Assembly (NCBI RefSeq): GCF_002994745.2
Contig: NC_037088.1
Span: 55,774,397-55,838,396 of the forward strand
Origin: Rosa chinensis
Taxonomy: Eukaryota; Streptophyta; Magnoliopsida; Rosales; Rosaceae
Direction: 5' to 3'
DNA: 64,000 nt
The notes beneath the pieces are model-generated. The model saw only the letters and a program-made list of their open reading frames with translations. It had not been told where the DNA came from and ran no database searches. Of the stretch, positions 23,045-32,999 are shown one piece after another (the stretch's first letter is position 1; the number at the start of each line of letters is the position of its first letter). Position numbers and translations under genes: made by a program.

Positions 23045-25028
23045 TGATAGGAGCATTTTAATGTGATATTTTAATAGTTAATTCCTCACATTTTGCTTAG
23101 TTAATTCCTTAACTGAATCGATTTTTAATTCAATTTCTATTTTTAGGTACATTGGAGTAAATGAAGGTGAAATGAGCGTTAGGTCCATAATTACCTGGAA
23201 ATGATGGAGAAAAATGGAAATGTACTAAAAGATCAATTTTACACATATTCCTACTCCGGCTAGGAGAAACCAAGCCAAGCAAAGAAGAAGGAGCGGCCGC
23301 CTGACCAAATGAACTTCAAATGAGCTGAAACCTTCCAGATCCATTCTAGACACCCAAAGGATCATTTCTTATGAAGAGTGCCAGAGAAAAATATGAGTGG
23401 AAGGCCTTCAAACAATCAGCCCAATTTTCTACAGAAGCAAAACCGGAAAACTGGACCTGTAAGAGGTCCAGCAGCATTTCCGGCCCAACCACATGACAAT
23501 AAATTCTGAAATTTTACCACAGTAATCTACACTCATGAAGAAGTCAAAGGCTAAATCTGAGTTCTTAGTGGAGATAAAAATTAAAGGAATAAAGGAAGAG
23601 AAAGTGCTCTCACCTAACAAATCCACTAAGTGTTTAAGTGCTCTCACCTAACAAATCCACTAAGTGTTTAAGTGCTCTCACCTAACAAATCCACCAAGTG
23701 TTTAAGTGCTCTCACCTAACAAATCCACTAAGTGTTTAAGTGCTCAAACCTAACCCATTATGATTTGTTTAAAGGCCAAATAGTGTTGCTTGGAAGCCTA
23801 TAAATAGAGGCAAAAACAAAGACACACAAATTCCTTCATCCATTTCATCTTCTTTGTCTCTCCATTTCCTTTCCATTTTCCTTCTCCATTCTCTAGTTGC
23901 AAAGTTCTGCATTTTCAAGCAAGGAGAGGAAGAAGAAGAAGGAGCCGTGAAGATCATATCCTCCATCATCCACCTTGAAGGCTTGCTTCCAAGATTCAAG
24001 ATCCAACCATCTAGCTCTCCATCTCCATCTCCACTCACGGTGTAATTCGTTCCTTTTCCTTGTAACCTTTTTGGTTTCCTTGTTTGATTTCGTATGAACT
24101 TGTTTCTAGTTAACAATAATGTTTAGGGCAAAGTTTAAGCCCAATTTCTATGTTTAAATAAAGTTTTCGAATTCTATAATTGTGATTCTAAGTCGCTTAT
24201 GTGAGTTTGTTTGATTAAATTTGCTTTACAGAAAACTTTTATATGTTTATCTTATTTGGGTCGACACTTATAGGATTTGCATGTAATTGGTGCTAGGTTT
24301 AAGAACATGAAATCGACTTTTCGTTTTGTGTAACTTGAATCAAAAGTAGTAAAGGTTCTGGACAAGAATCGAATTTAATTGAAGAGGATTGCAATTAGGT
24401 GGACTTTTCCATAACTAAGTTGTACACTTGAGTTGATAGCCTTTCTCTATGTCTAATGCGTTGAACATGTCATGATTGACTAGCTTTCTAGGGCTTGATT
24501 GCATGTTTGATAGGATTAATCTAGGTGCTTTCGCTTAGGTTAATTAGCATTGAAAAGTAAAATATGGGAAATCATTTGCTTTTGAATGTTTCACATGATC
24601 AACTCCTCTCTCATGACTTGGAAGAACAATTATAGGGTTTGAATCGAATTTGATTACATGGAATTGATTTTGATCTTTGTTCCTTGCGTTCCACCCTTGT
24701 ATATATGTTTTTACATTTTCTTTATTTTATTTATCTTAATTTTCAATTCTATAATTCTTAAACCCCCCTCCCTTTTTATTTTGTTACTTGTATATATTTC
24801 TATTCTTTATTTTATTTTTGTAAATAATACTTTATTATTTTAATTCTTTATTTGTTTATACAATTGTATATATTTATATTCTTTATTTTATTTTTGTAAA
24901 TAATACTTTTCTTTATTTGTTTCACAATTACAAGTGTACCCTCAATTCCCGGATAGAACGATCCCTATTTGCTTATACTACTAACGATATTTCAGGGTTA
25001 AATTATGCGCTTGCTAAAAGCGACATCA
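23045..25028 (+). repeat. 5' LTR of the WUS-carrying element
   Basis: 1984 bp, beginning TGATAGGAGC and ending GCGACATCA. It contains a 34-bp tandem repeat and a TATA-like CTATAAATAGAGG at about 23800. Confidence 0.95.
23604..23739 (+). repeat. 34-bp tandem repeat in the LTR, four copies
   Basis: Units start at 23604, 23638, 23672 and 23706 (GTGCTCTCACCTAAC). The matching place in the 3' LTR (30602-30703) has three units, which accounts for most of the length difference between the LTRs. Confidence 0.95.
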
Positions 25029-25853
25029 ATTTTTGGCGCCGTTGCCGGGGATTGAAAAATCACTTGCTAAATTGTATCATTTATTGTATATATATTTGAT
25101 GTATATAAATTGTTTAAAACTTAGTTTAAATATTATTTATATTATTGAACACGAATTTTAATTGTAGGTTGTAAATTGAGAGGAATAGGTGAAGTCTCTT
25201 TTGTTAATATTGGCCTAAACCCCTTATTGGTACCTAGCTCAGGTCCCTTAAGGTTGAGGGCGGCCTTTATTAACACTTGTTGAACTGTCTTCACACTTAT
25301 GAACTTTTTCATCTTAGTAAGTATAGCCTATGTGGAATGGTGTCTAGGAAGGGGACAACGTTCATGACGAGTTTTTGAATCCAGAAGTGCTTGCAAATGG
25401 GCATAAACCACAATGTGGGAGTAGCTCATGCCAAAATGGATTTTTCCTCTCGTGTTCGCCCTCCCCCACCTGGCCATTTCACTAAGGTTGCCCAGACGAT
25501 TTGAAAGGGAGTTTGTGTCTAGGCGACTATACTTGGGCCGCACGTCCACTTGATTTACCGCTTGGAATTTGATTCGATATCAATAATGTTTATAATATAA
25601 GAAATACTTGTGAATACTCTATACGTGTAAATTATTTTGTTGTTTCACACTTTAAACTTGTAAAAATACTTTTCACATTTTTTTTTTTACTCACTTGTGT
25701 ACTTAACTTGTGTCTTATGTACAATATACTTGTTAATTATACTTGTAGTTTGTAATTAATAGTTATACTTGTTTTTATTTTGTATTTCTTTGTTAATTAT
25801 AGTTACTAACTTTATTTAATGTAGGTACTGTCTGGCTGCAAGACGTAAAATAC
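25029..25853 (+). other. PBS and untranslated 5' internal region
   Basis: The primer binding site TGGCGCCGTTGCCGGGGA at 25034-25051 is a form common in plant Ty3/gypsy elements and often assigned to tRNA-Asp. The rest is AT-rich with no coding frame I can support. Confidence 0.85.
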
Positions 25854-26062
25854 AAGCGCTACTTGGGAGGCAACCCAATTCAGAATATAATCAGATTTGC
25901 TTTCTCTTTCCCTATTTCTTTTTATTTTTCATTTTTTCTCTATTGTTTTTATTTTAGGATTTGTTTTCGTAAATGTCTTCTATCTATGCTTACTTATTTC
26001 ATTGCATGCTTTTAATTGATTACATTGAAGATAATGCAATATTTAAGTGTGGGGGAAGAGAT
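25854..26062 (+). repeat. Internal direct repeat module, left copy
   Basis: AAGCGCTACTTGGGAGGCAA, then CAGATTTGCTTTCT, a T-rich stretch, and finally a purine tract AAGTGTGGGGGAAG. The same order occurs at 28066-28288. The pair brackets the WUS gene and the sense ORF. Confidence 0.85.
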
Positions 26063-26125
26063 TTATATTTTTGTCTTTCATTTTGAGTCCAATATATATT
26101 TATATTTGTCTTTTATTTTTGAGTC

Positions 26126-26160
<35 letters not shown>

Positions 26161-26224
26161 TGCATTCATTCAGTCTTATTCAGCTATTTACAAAAAAAAA
26201 AAAAAAAAAAATTTATACACTATA
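26063..26224. other. Spacer with (TA)n and A20, 3' flank of the WUS gene
   Basis: It holds a (TA)n run at about 26130-26156 and A20 at 26191-26210. On the WUS transcript strand the A20 is a T-run, so it is not a poly(A) tail of that gene. Confidence 0.7.
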
Positions 26225-26896
26225 CTAAGCCATGTCTGCATCTCCGTAGGAGTTGAGGCTGAGCTCAAGGGAAATGTGAGAGCCACCGCCATAGCCGCTA
26301 CCTCCCTCGGAAGTAGTCTTCATGTTGCCAAAGATGTCCTCACCATGCATGGGGAATAGTGGAAGGGTTTCAATCTCCTGGTGATATTCTCCTCGTTGTT
26401 CCATGATCGATCCATCAACCCCATAGCCGACACGTGACCCAAAATTTAGATCAATGGATCTGTCAGTACTAGTAGAACCAGTGGAATCAGTGGAACCAAA
26501 GTTCAGATCAATGGACCTACCATCATCAGTAGAACTAGTGGATCCAAAATTGAGATCGAGAGATCCACCAACCCGAACGTTCCGAAATTCCCTCAACTTC
26601 TGCCTCTCACGAGCCTTGAGGTTCTGGAACCAAAAGAAGACGTTCTTGTTCTCGATCTGCCCATACGGTTTCAGATGGAGACAGATCCCTTGAATCTGCT
26701 CTGGAGTTGGGTTCTTAAGCGCCCTGTCGTAGTAAAGCTCCTGGAGGATTCTTAGTTGATCTGGTGTGGGAGTCCACCGGTTATTGGTCGGCCTGATAGG
26801 CGTGTTGGCACTACTCCCGGCTGCTTGGATGCTTCCTCCCTCCTCGGTTGGTTGCTGGGTTTGTAACTCCATTAGTTGCAGAGTTCGTGGTTCCAT
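26225..26896 (-). CDS. WUS: WUSCHEL-type homeobox protein, intronless, captured in an LTR element
   Basis: 223 residues from the first ATG of the frame (26896); the frame is open further upstream but has no other ATG. WOX homeodomain at about 37-102 (NRWTPTPDQLRILQELYYD, NVFFWFQNLKARERQ), WUS box TLPLFPMH at 177-184 and a C-terminal EAR motif LELSL at 210-214. These three together define the WUS clade of transcriptional regulators that maintain shoot stem cells. Residues 112-154 hold three copies of DLNFGS. In the recognition helix the residue after WFQN is Leu (position 93), where WUS has His and most homeodomains have Arg. There are no introns, unlike typical WUS genes, and no stop. A TATA-like box lies 111 bp upstream. 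It is antisense to its host element. Product identity is firm; function here is unknown. Confidence 0.93.
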   Translation of the reverse strand: MEPRTLQLMELQTQQPTEEGGSIQAAGSSANTPIRPTNNRWTPTPDQLRILQELYYDRALKNPTPEQIQGICLHLKPYGQIENKNVFFWFQNLKARERQKLREFRNVRVGGSLDLNFGSTSSTDDGRSIDLNFGSTDSTGSTSTDRSIDLNFGSRVGYGVDGSIMEQRGEYHQEIETLPLFPMHGEDIFGNMKTTSEGGSGYGGGSHISLELSLNSYGDADMA

Positions 26897-27006
26897 GTTG
26901 ATGAAGAAAGGATTGGAGTTTCGAAAGAAAGGTTTAAGGGTTGAGAGAGAAAGGCTGGAACTCGGAAGAATTTTCTTTTGGAGTGAACAGTCGCTCAGAA
27001 TGCACC

Positions 27007-27014
27007 TACTTATA
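27007..27014 (-). promoter_or_regulatory. TATA-like box of the captured WUS gene
   Basis: On the minus strand this reads TATAAGTA within CTATAAGTAGG, 111 bp before the ATG at 26896. A transcription start about 30 bp downstream would leave a leader of about 80 bp. The LTRs do not supply this promoter. Confidence 0.6.
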
Positions 27015-27114
27015 GAACGAGTGAGCAGATCTCCACCGTTGGATGGACGATCTCTGAGATTAAATCTACGCGTTGGATTAAAGTCACCCGCAAACACGGA
27101 AAAGCTGTTGGCGC

Positions 27115-27316
27115 GTGGAAGACACGTGGGGGAACCAAATGAATCACGAGGAGCTGTGATAGACAAGCTACAGCAGAAAGCAGGTTTAATTGCCGTGAAT
27201 CAAGGAAAAGGAAGGACGCGTGGGGAATCAAACGAATCTCGAGGAGCCGTGACAGACAAGCTATAGCCGAAAGCATGCCATAAATCCAGGTAAAGAAAGG
27301 AATATTTACACGTGGG
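27115..27316 (-). repeat. Tandem repeat of about 94 bp with G-box motifs upstream of WUS
   Basis: Two diverged units (from about 27119 and 27212) share CGAGGAGC, GACAAGCTA and GAAAGCA. A partial third unit follows at about 27301. CACGTG occurs at 27123-27128 and 27309-27314, and the second unit has ACGCGTGG in the same place. This is candidate upstream regulatory DNA of the captured gene. Confidence 0.75.
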
Positions 27317-27496
27317 GGAGTTTCTTGGGCCGTGAACTATCATAACTCTTCTCCTTCCCGGAGAAGCTTTGTTAAAACCGTGTGCCTGTTGAGATTTCTA
27401 CCCTATTTGTGCTTTACATATACATCCTTTTTTGTCTCCTCCAGATTTTACTAAGGTTTGTCTAAGCGTGCAGTTTCAAATTCCTTCTACTTCCTC
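27317..27496 (+). other. Leader of the sense ORF
   Basis: A pyrimidine-rich stretch ending TCTCCTCCAG (to about 27445) looks like a 3' splice site shortly before the ATG at 27497. The donor would lie upstream, but I cannot place it. Confidence 0.4.
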
Positions 27497-28027
27497 ATGG
27501 CTCGAACCAGGGTTACCCCTCGTAGGGGCGTCAATCAACGCCGTGTTCTCTCTTTGGAAGAAGAAGGTCGTCAAGCGGCCACTAGAGCTGGGCTTACTCG
27601 TCCATGGGACCATCGTCCTATCCGTGAGCGTACCCACAGTCCCCCTCCTCTGCCTCGTCGCTCTCCCAGACTGCATCCCGGAGAGTCTTCTTCCTCACCA
27701 GCTGCTCGTGCTCCTCGGCCTATGGCCACCCTGGAAAGCTTGTTGGATTCGATTGATGATTTGCGTTCCTCTCTCCGCGATGGTATTATGGTGACAGATT
27801 GGAGAGTCAATTGCATGATCGATTACATCTCTGAGATGAACTGCTCTTTGATCACCTATCACACTGCAATAAACAAGCTTGCTCAGGAAGTCAATAACTT
27901 GCAGAGTTATCCTCCTGGGTTTCCTCGCAAGAACGCTACTGCATCACAACATGAGGACCCGCCTCCGAAGGCTGAAACCAGCAAGAGGGCTGCCACTCGC
28001 CCGCATACCGCTCCTCCAAAGGAGTAA
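27497..28027 (+). CDS. Sense ORF of unknown function in the WUS-carrying element
   Basis: 176 residues from the ATG of MARTRVTPRRGV; a start 13 codons upstream is possible. The N-terminal third is very basic and Arg/Pro-rich (RSPRLHPGESSSS), the middle (from about residue 77) is predicted by eye to be helical (MATLESLLDSIDDLRSSL, YISEMNCSLITYHTAINKLA), and the tail is Pro/Lys-rich. I do not recognise it: there is no zinc knuckle, protease or RT motif. It sits where gag would be in an autonomous element, just downstream of a possible splice acceptor and just before the right internal repeat module. It could be a degenerate gag relic or an element-specific protein that binds nucleic acid through its basic end. 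It is uninterrupted in a young element. Confidence 0.6.
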   Translation: MARTRVTPRRGVNQRRVLSLEEEGRQAATRAGLTRPWDHRPIRERTHSPPPLPRRSPRLHPGESSSSPAARAPRPMATLESLLDSIDDLRSSLRDGIMVTDWRVNCMIDYISEMNCSLITYHTAINKLAQEVNNLQSYPPGFPRKNATASQHEDPPPKAETSKRAATRPHTAPPKE

Positions 28028-28065
28028 ATGGAGGTACAAGTCTAGGCTGAAAGACTTTAAACATT

Positions 28066-28288
28066 AAGCGCTGCATGGGAGGCAACCCATTTCAACCGTA
28101 TCTGTGGAGGAGCCATCAAACGCAGATTTGCTTTCTTGAACTCTTCCTTCTATTTTATTTTCATGAATTTTAAGTTGTTTTAGGTTTCGTTGTGTTAACT
28201 TTCTCTTCTATGCTTGATTTATGCTTTGCATGCTTTATATTTGTTATACATTGAGGACAATGCATGAATTAAGTATGGGGGACGGATT
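28066..28288 (+). repeat. Internal direct repeat module, right copy
   Basis: AAGCGCTGCATGGGAGGCAA, then CGCAGATTTGCTTTCT, a T-rich stretch, GAGGACAATGCATGAATTAA and a purine tract AAGTATGGGGGACGG. It pairs with 25854-26062. The purine end resembles the true PPT at 30008-30025. Confidence 0.85.
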
Positions 28289-30007
28289 ATTGCTTTATTG
28301 TGTTTTTAGTAGTTAGTAAAAAAAAAAAAAATGTTTATAACAAAAGAAAATGTTGTGATACACTAAGGTATATTGGATTAAACATAGTCTTGAAAAAGGG
28401 TAGCTGTTTCAGTCCCATTGCACATCGAGACTCTCTGTTCCCGTACCTAAGTGTTGAAATTAAATTAAATTGTAAAAAAAAAAAAAATGTTGGTTTTAGA
28501 GTGTTTTTGTGTGTTTGAGTCTTAGGATGCTCCTAACGTCTAGGATGAACATGTCTCCGAATTCATGGCTGAAGGTTTTCACAATCAAAATAGGACTTAA
28601 TTGAATTCTGTGGTTAATCGACATTGTGATGCTTGTATGATGATTTGAGATAGGATTGTAACTTGGTTCATTAAGCATGCTAGGATTAAGTCTGATTCAT
28701 TTGACCCAAGTGAGCTGTTGAGCTAAAATACTTTCTTTTTGAGTGCTTATTGATAATTTCAGAATTTCATGGCTGTATTTGCAAAACCTCACCTTTCTTT
28801 GAAAATCCAATGATCATGTGCCATTGATTTTAATGGACTAGAGAGTACTAGAACTCGGCTGTTGTGACTGTCAAAACTTGTATGCCATAATATGCACTGA
28901 TCCTGGATAGGATAGAAGGCATTAGGGTAACCACCAAAGCCAAACAAGCATGTGTCCCCAATTGTGCCCGTCGTGGGACTCCTTAGAATGAACCCCTTTG
29001 AGCCTACGTTGAAAACCTTTGTTTCATCACCCTCACTACCCTACCATGAGCTTAGTACAGGATATTTCTACCCTTGTCTTAAGGACTTAGTAGAGCATGA
29101 CATAGTATGTAGGGGTGACGATGAAAGACAAGTGTGGGGTGGGAAAAATCCAAGAAAAAAAAAAAAATTTTGCCTTGAAAAAAAAAAAAAAAAAAAAAAG
29201 AAGAAAGAAAACCGGCAAAAGAGAAGAAAAATTGAAAAGAAAACTCTTGGGAAAATGTTGAAGTGTGGTTTTGGACTTGCAAATTTGTAGAAGGCTCAAA
29301 GTTGAAAATTATGTCTTTGTCCATTCCCATGTTGGTTAGAGTGAAGGTTTGGCCCAAACCAATGATATTTGGTCTACAAAAATGATGACATAAGGTGGTC
29401 CTTATATGCTCTGCTAGGTCCTTAGGATTTTTTTTTGTATCCTTAATCTTCATTTCGAAAACCCTAGCTTAGCCCCATTACAACCTGTTTTAAGTGCTGA
29501 CTTGATCCTTGAGATGGGCAGTCTTTGGTTAGTGGAGTCAGTTACGCAGTCGAGCTTATGGTAGGTCCATTTGTGCACTTAGTCATTTCATGAGGTCTTT
29601 AAAAATTCTTCACAAAATGTGTTTATTGATGAAATATGCAAGCGGTTTGTTGCCTTACAATTTGTTCTCTTGCATATACTTGAGTGTGAAGCTTTTAAGC
29701 ATAGCCATTTATGAGAGAAAAATCGAGAGTATGCCCTGTGAGTTTGGATTGGACTTGTTCGAAACATGCTATCATTCACTGTATAACTTAAGTTCTCTAT
29801 ATCTTGCTTAGTCATATGAATGTCACAGGTTTATTAACCATGGAATTATCTTTGTGATTTTGATTAAGTGTTTAACGTGAAAGCCATGAGTTTGGAGTCT
29901 CTGAGACAACAGTTAGGAGCAATAGAATCATTTACTTGCTTTTTGTCAAGTCTTTGTTCTGTTTTGGATTTTTTTTTTTGTTTTGTTTTGCTAAGGGACT
30001 AGCAAAA
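28289..30007 (+). other. Untranslated 3' internal region of the WUS-carrying element
   Basis: AT-rich with several A-runs (for example 29155-29167 and 29178-29199). Open frames here are low-complexity and not convincing. The true PPT (AAGCTAAGTGTGGGGGAATT) closes it at 30008-30025. Confidence 0.7.
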
Positions 30008-30025
30008 GCTAAGTGTGGGGGAATT

Positions 30026-31993
30026 TGATAGGAGCATTTTAATGTGATATTTTAATAGTTAATTCCTCACATTTTGCTTAGTTAATTCCTTAACTGAATC
30101 GATTTTTAATTCAATTTCTATTTTTAGGTACATTGGAGTAAATGAAGGTGAAATGAGCGTTAAGTCCATAATTACCTGGAAATGATGGAGAAAAATGGAA
30201 ATGTACTAAAAGATCAATTTTACACATATTCCTACTCCGGCTAGGAGAAACCAAGCCAAGCAAAGAAGAAGGAGCGGCCGCCTGACCAAATGAACTTCAA
30301 ATGAGCTGAAACCTTCCAGATCCATTCTAGACACCCAAAGGATCATTTCTTATGAAGAGTGCCAGAGAAAAATATGAGTGGAAGGCCTTCAAACAATCAG
30401 CCCAATTTTCTACAGAAGCAAAACCGGAAAACTGGACCTGTAAGAGGTCCAGCAGCATTTCCGGCCCAACCACATGGCAATAAATTCTGAAATTTTACCA
30501 CAGTAATCTACACTCATGGTGGATAATTTCATATGAAGAAGTCAAAGGCTAAATCTGAGTTCTTAGTGGAGATAAAAATTAAAGGAATAAAGGAAGAGAA
30601 AGTGCTCTCACCTAACAAATCCACTAAGTGTTTAAGTGCTCTCACCTAACAAATCCACCAAGTGTTTAAGTGCTCTCACCTAACAAATCCACTAAGTGTT
30701 TAAGTGCTCAAACCTAACCCATTATGATTTGTTTAAAGGCCAAATAGTGTTGCTTGGAAGCCTATAAATAGAGGCAAAAACAAAGACACACAAATTCCTT
30801 CATCCATTTCATCTTCTTTGTCTCTCCATTTCCTTTCCATTTTCCTTCTCCATTCTCTAGTTGCAAAGTTCTGCATTTTCAAGCAAGGAGAGGAAGAAGA
30901 AGAAGGAGCCGTGAAGATCATATCCTCCATCATCCACCTTGAAGGCTTGCTTCCAAGATTCAAGATCCAACCATCTAGCTCTCCATCTCCATCTCCACTC
31001 ACGGTGTAATTCGTTCCTTTTCCTTGTAACCTTTTTGGTTTCCTTGTTTGATTTCGTATGAACTTGTTTCTAGTTAACAATAATGTTTAGGGCAAAGTTT
31101 AAGCCCAATTTCTATGTTTAAATAAAGTTTTCGAATTCTATAATTGTGATTCTAAGTCGCTTATGTGAGTTTGTTTGATTAAATTTGCTTTACAGAAAAC
31201 TTTTATATGTTTATCTTATTTGGGTCGACACTTATAGGATTTGCATGTAATTGGTGCTAGGTTTAAGAACATGAAATCGACTTTTCGTTTTGTGTAACTT
31301 GAATCAAAAGTAGTAAAGGTTCTGGACAAGAATCGAATTTAATTGAAGAGGATTGCAATTAGGTGGACTTTTCCATAACTAAGTTGTACACTTGAGTTGA
31401 TAGCCTTTCTCTATGTCTAATGCGTTGAACATGTCATGATTGACTAGCTTTCTAGGGCTTGATTGCATGTTTGATAGGATTAATCTAGGTGCTTTCGCTT
31501 AGGTTAATTAGCATTGAAAAGTAAAATATGGGAAATCATTTGCTTTTGAATGTTTCACATGATCAACTCCTCTCTCATGACTTGGAAGAACAATTATAGG
31601 GTTTGAATCGAATTTGATTACATGGAATTGATTTTGATCTTTGTTCCTTGCGTTCCACCCTTGTATATATGTTTTTACATTTTCTTTATTTTATTTATCT
31701 TAATTTTCAATTCTATAATTCTTAAACCCCCCCTCCCTTTTTATTTTGTTACTTGTATATATTTCTATTCTTTATTTTATTTTTGTAAATAATACTTTAT
31801 TATTTTAATTCTTTATTTGTTTATACAATTGTATATATTTATATTCTTTATTTTATTTTTGTAAATAATACTTTTCTTTATTTGTTTCACAATTACAAGT
31901 GTACCCTCAATCCCCGGATAGAACGATCCCTATTTGCTTATACTACTAACGATATTTCAGGGTTAAATTATGCGCTTGCTAAAAGCGACATCA
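30026..31993 (+). repeat. 3' LTR of the WUS-carrying element
   Basis: 1968 bp, nearly identical to 23045-25028. Relative to the 5' LTR it has three rather than four 34-bp units and an extra GTGGATAATTTCATAT-type insertion near 30520. Confidence 0.95.
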
Positions 31994-31998
31994 GGTAC

Positions 31999-32438
31999 AG
32001 GGGGTGGTCCCATTCCCGCTAGCTCTGGTGGGTGCAGCGGGACCTGAAGATGCACGACCGGTACTGGTATCAATGCTCCGGTACCAGGTCGGCTGTGCCT
32101 GGTGCTTCGTGACTGCTCGCTTCGCTCTGGGTTGGCGTAGGCTTCCAGTGTTTTCTTTAACTCATCAAAGCGGGACACAAGCGTGGCCACCTGCCTTTGG
32201 GCCTCGGCCTTTTCCTTGCGTTCTTGTTCACGTTCCCTGTTCGCTTTGTGAAGATCTGCCAATGCCAGCTCATATAGAGAGGCGAGCTCTTGGCCTGGCG
32301 GGCGGCTGCTACTTGGGTTTGTCTCACCGCCGGGGTGGTGAATAGCGCGCGGTTGATGCCTACCGCTGGGTTGGTGGGTTGGGGGATGGCAGATTGATCT
32401 GCCTGCTCTTCAGCGTTCCCTTCGCTGTCGTTAGTCAT
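31999..32438 (-). pseudogene. Tat gag, N-terminal part
   Basis: The start codon at 32438 opens an acidic N-terminus (MTNDSEGNAEEQADQS). This is followed, after a frame change near 32260, by a charged coiled-coil segment (REREQERKEKAEAQRQV). The frame is then interrupted by the nested element, whose right TSD GGTAC is at 31994-31998. The continuation is at 23039 and below. Confidence 0.85.
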
Positions 32439-32472
32439 GGTGATTGTGGCGGGATGACCTTTTGTTCAAGGG

Positions 32473-32491
32473 TTCCCACAGACGGCGCCAA
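32473..32491 (-). other. Tat primer binding site
   Basis: Read on the minus strand just inside the 5' LTR: TTGGCGCCGTCTGTGGGAA. Its place fixes the element as minus-oriented. Confidence 0.85.
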
Positions 32492-32999
32492 TGTTGATGC
32501 CTAGGTCCGGCGGTAGCCGATTCCTAGTTTAACGCGGGTCCGGTGGGCGGACCGCTACTCCGAAGATTGGATGATTCCTGTTTACTGCAACACGATAGAC
32601 AGGGCGTCAGAGGGAGACCGCGTTGGGCGGTCTTCACTGCTCCGATGCCTAAGTCAGTCACTGTATATGGACAGCATAACAATAAATGAGTAGTAATTGC
32701 GTAATTAATGAGGAGAGATGAGAGAACCTTCTATAGTCGAGGAAGAGGTTGACCTTCCTCTTGTTTCCGATGTGGGATTGATGTGCTTCGATTCCCAGCG
32801 TCTGGAGCTTCTGATGCTATCTTGACGCGGAGCGTGGCGGCACGTCAGCGGTGATCTGGGGGCTGCCCGGGGCTTTAGCGGTAGCCTGCCTGGCCGTGCC
32901 TTCGCAGGTCATCCCTTTGGTGGGAGTCGGTACCTCTGGCGGTACAATGAGCATGGCCCATTATAGCTAATTATACTCGTTCTGGCACATGTAGGTACA
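32492..32999 (-). repeat. Tat element 5' LTR
   Basis: 508 bp, the partner of 12437-12943. It ends GTAGGTACA on the plus strand, followed by the TSD GATGT and then the resumed CNGC exon. Confidence 0.95.

Larger units (their letters stand above)
23045..31993 (+). mobile_element. Nested non-autonomous LTR retrotransposon carrying a WUSCHEL-type gene
   Basis: A complete 8.95-kb element in plus orientation: LTRs 23045-25028 and 30026-31993, TSD GGTAC (23040-23044 and 31994-31998), PBS at 25034-25051 and PPT at 30008-30025. It is inserted in the gag of the Tat element. It has no gag, protease, RT, RNase H or integrase, so it must move in trans. In their place are an antisense WUS-type homeobox gene and a sense ORF of 176 codons. 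By eye the LTRs differ by about three substitutions, one 34-bp repeat unit, one 18-bp indel and a C-run, so it is young. Related solo LTRs lie at 38971-41084 and 57097-59156. Confidence 0.95.
12437..32999 (-). mobile_element. Ty3/gypsy Tat-type LTR retrotransposon, 20.6 kb including a nested element
   Basis: LTRs of 507 and 508 bp (12437-12943 and 32492-32999) are flanked by the TSD GATGT (12432-12436, 33000-33004). The element reads right to left: PBS next to the right LTR, then gag, protease, RT, RNase H, integrase, then a long 3' region holding an antisense gene and a minisatellite, then a PPT. The gag zinc knuckle (CKYHEDSGHNTNSC), a second RNase H-like domain, and an extra ORF between integrase and 3' LTR point to the Tat/Retand lineage. 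Its LTRs differ by about 3% by eye. It is broken by stops and by a 9-kb element in gag. Confidence 0.95.

Noticed and set aside
23604..23739. 34-bp direct repeats considered as a CRISPR-like array
   Set aside because: They are head-to-tail with no spacers, inside a plant LTR.
24658..24843. 61-codon hydrophobic frame (IYICFYIFFILFILIF...) in the LTR
   Set aside because: It is AT-rich low-complexity LTR sequence, and no gene signals surround it.
26191..26210. A20 as a poly(A) tail of the captured WUS
   Set aside because: The gene is on the minus strand, where this is a T-run after the stop; a tail would be A on that strand.
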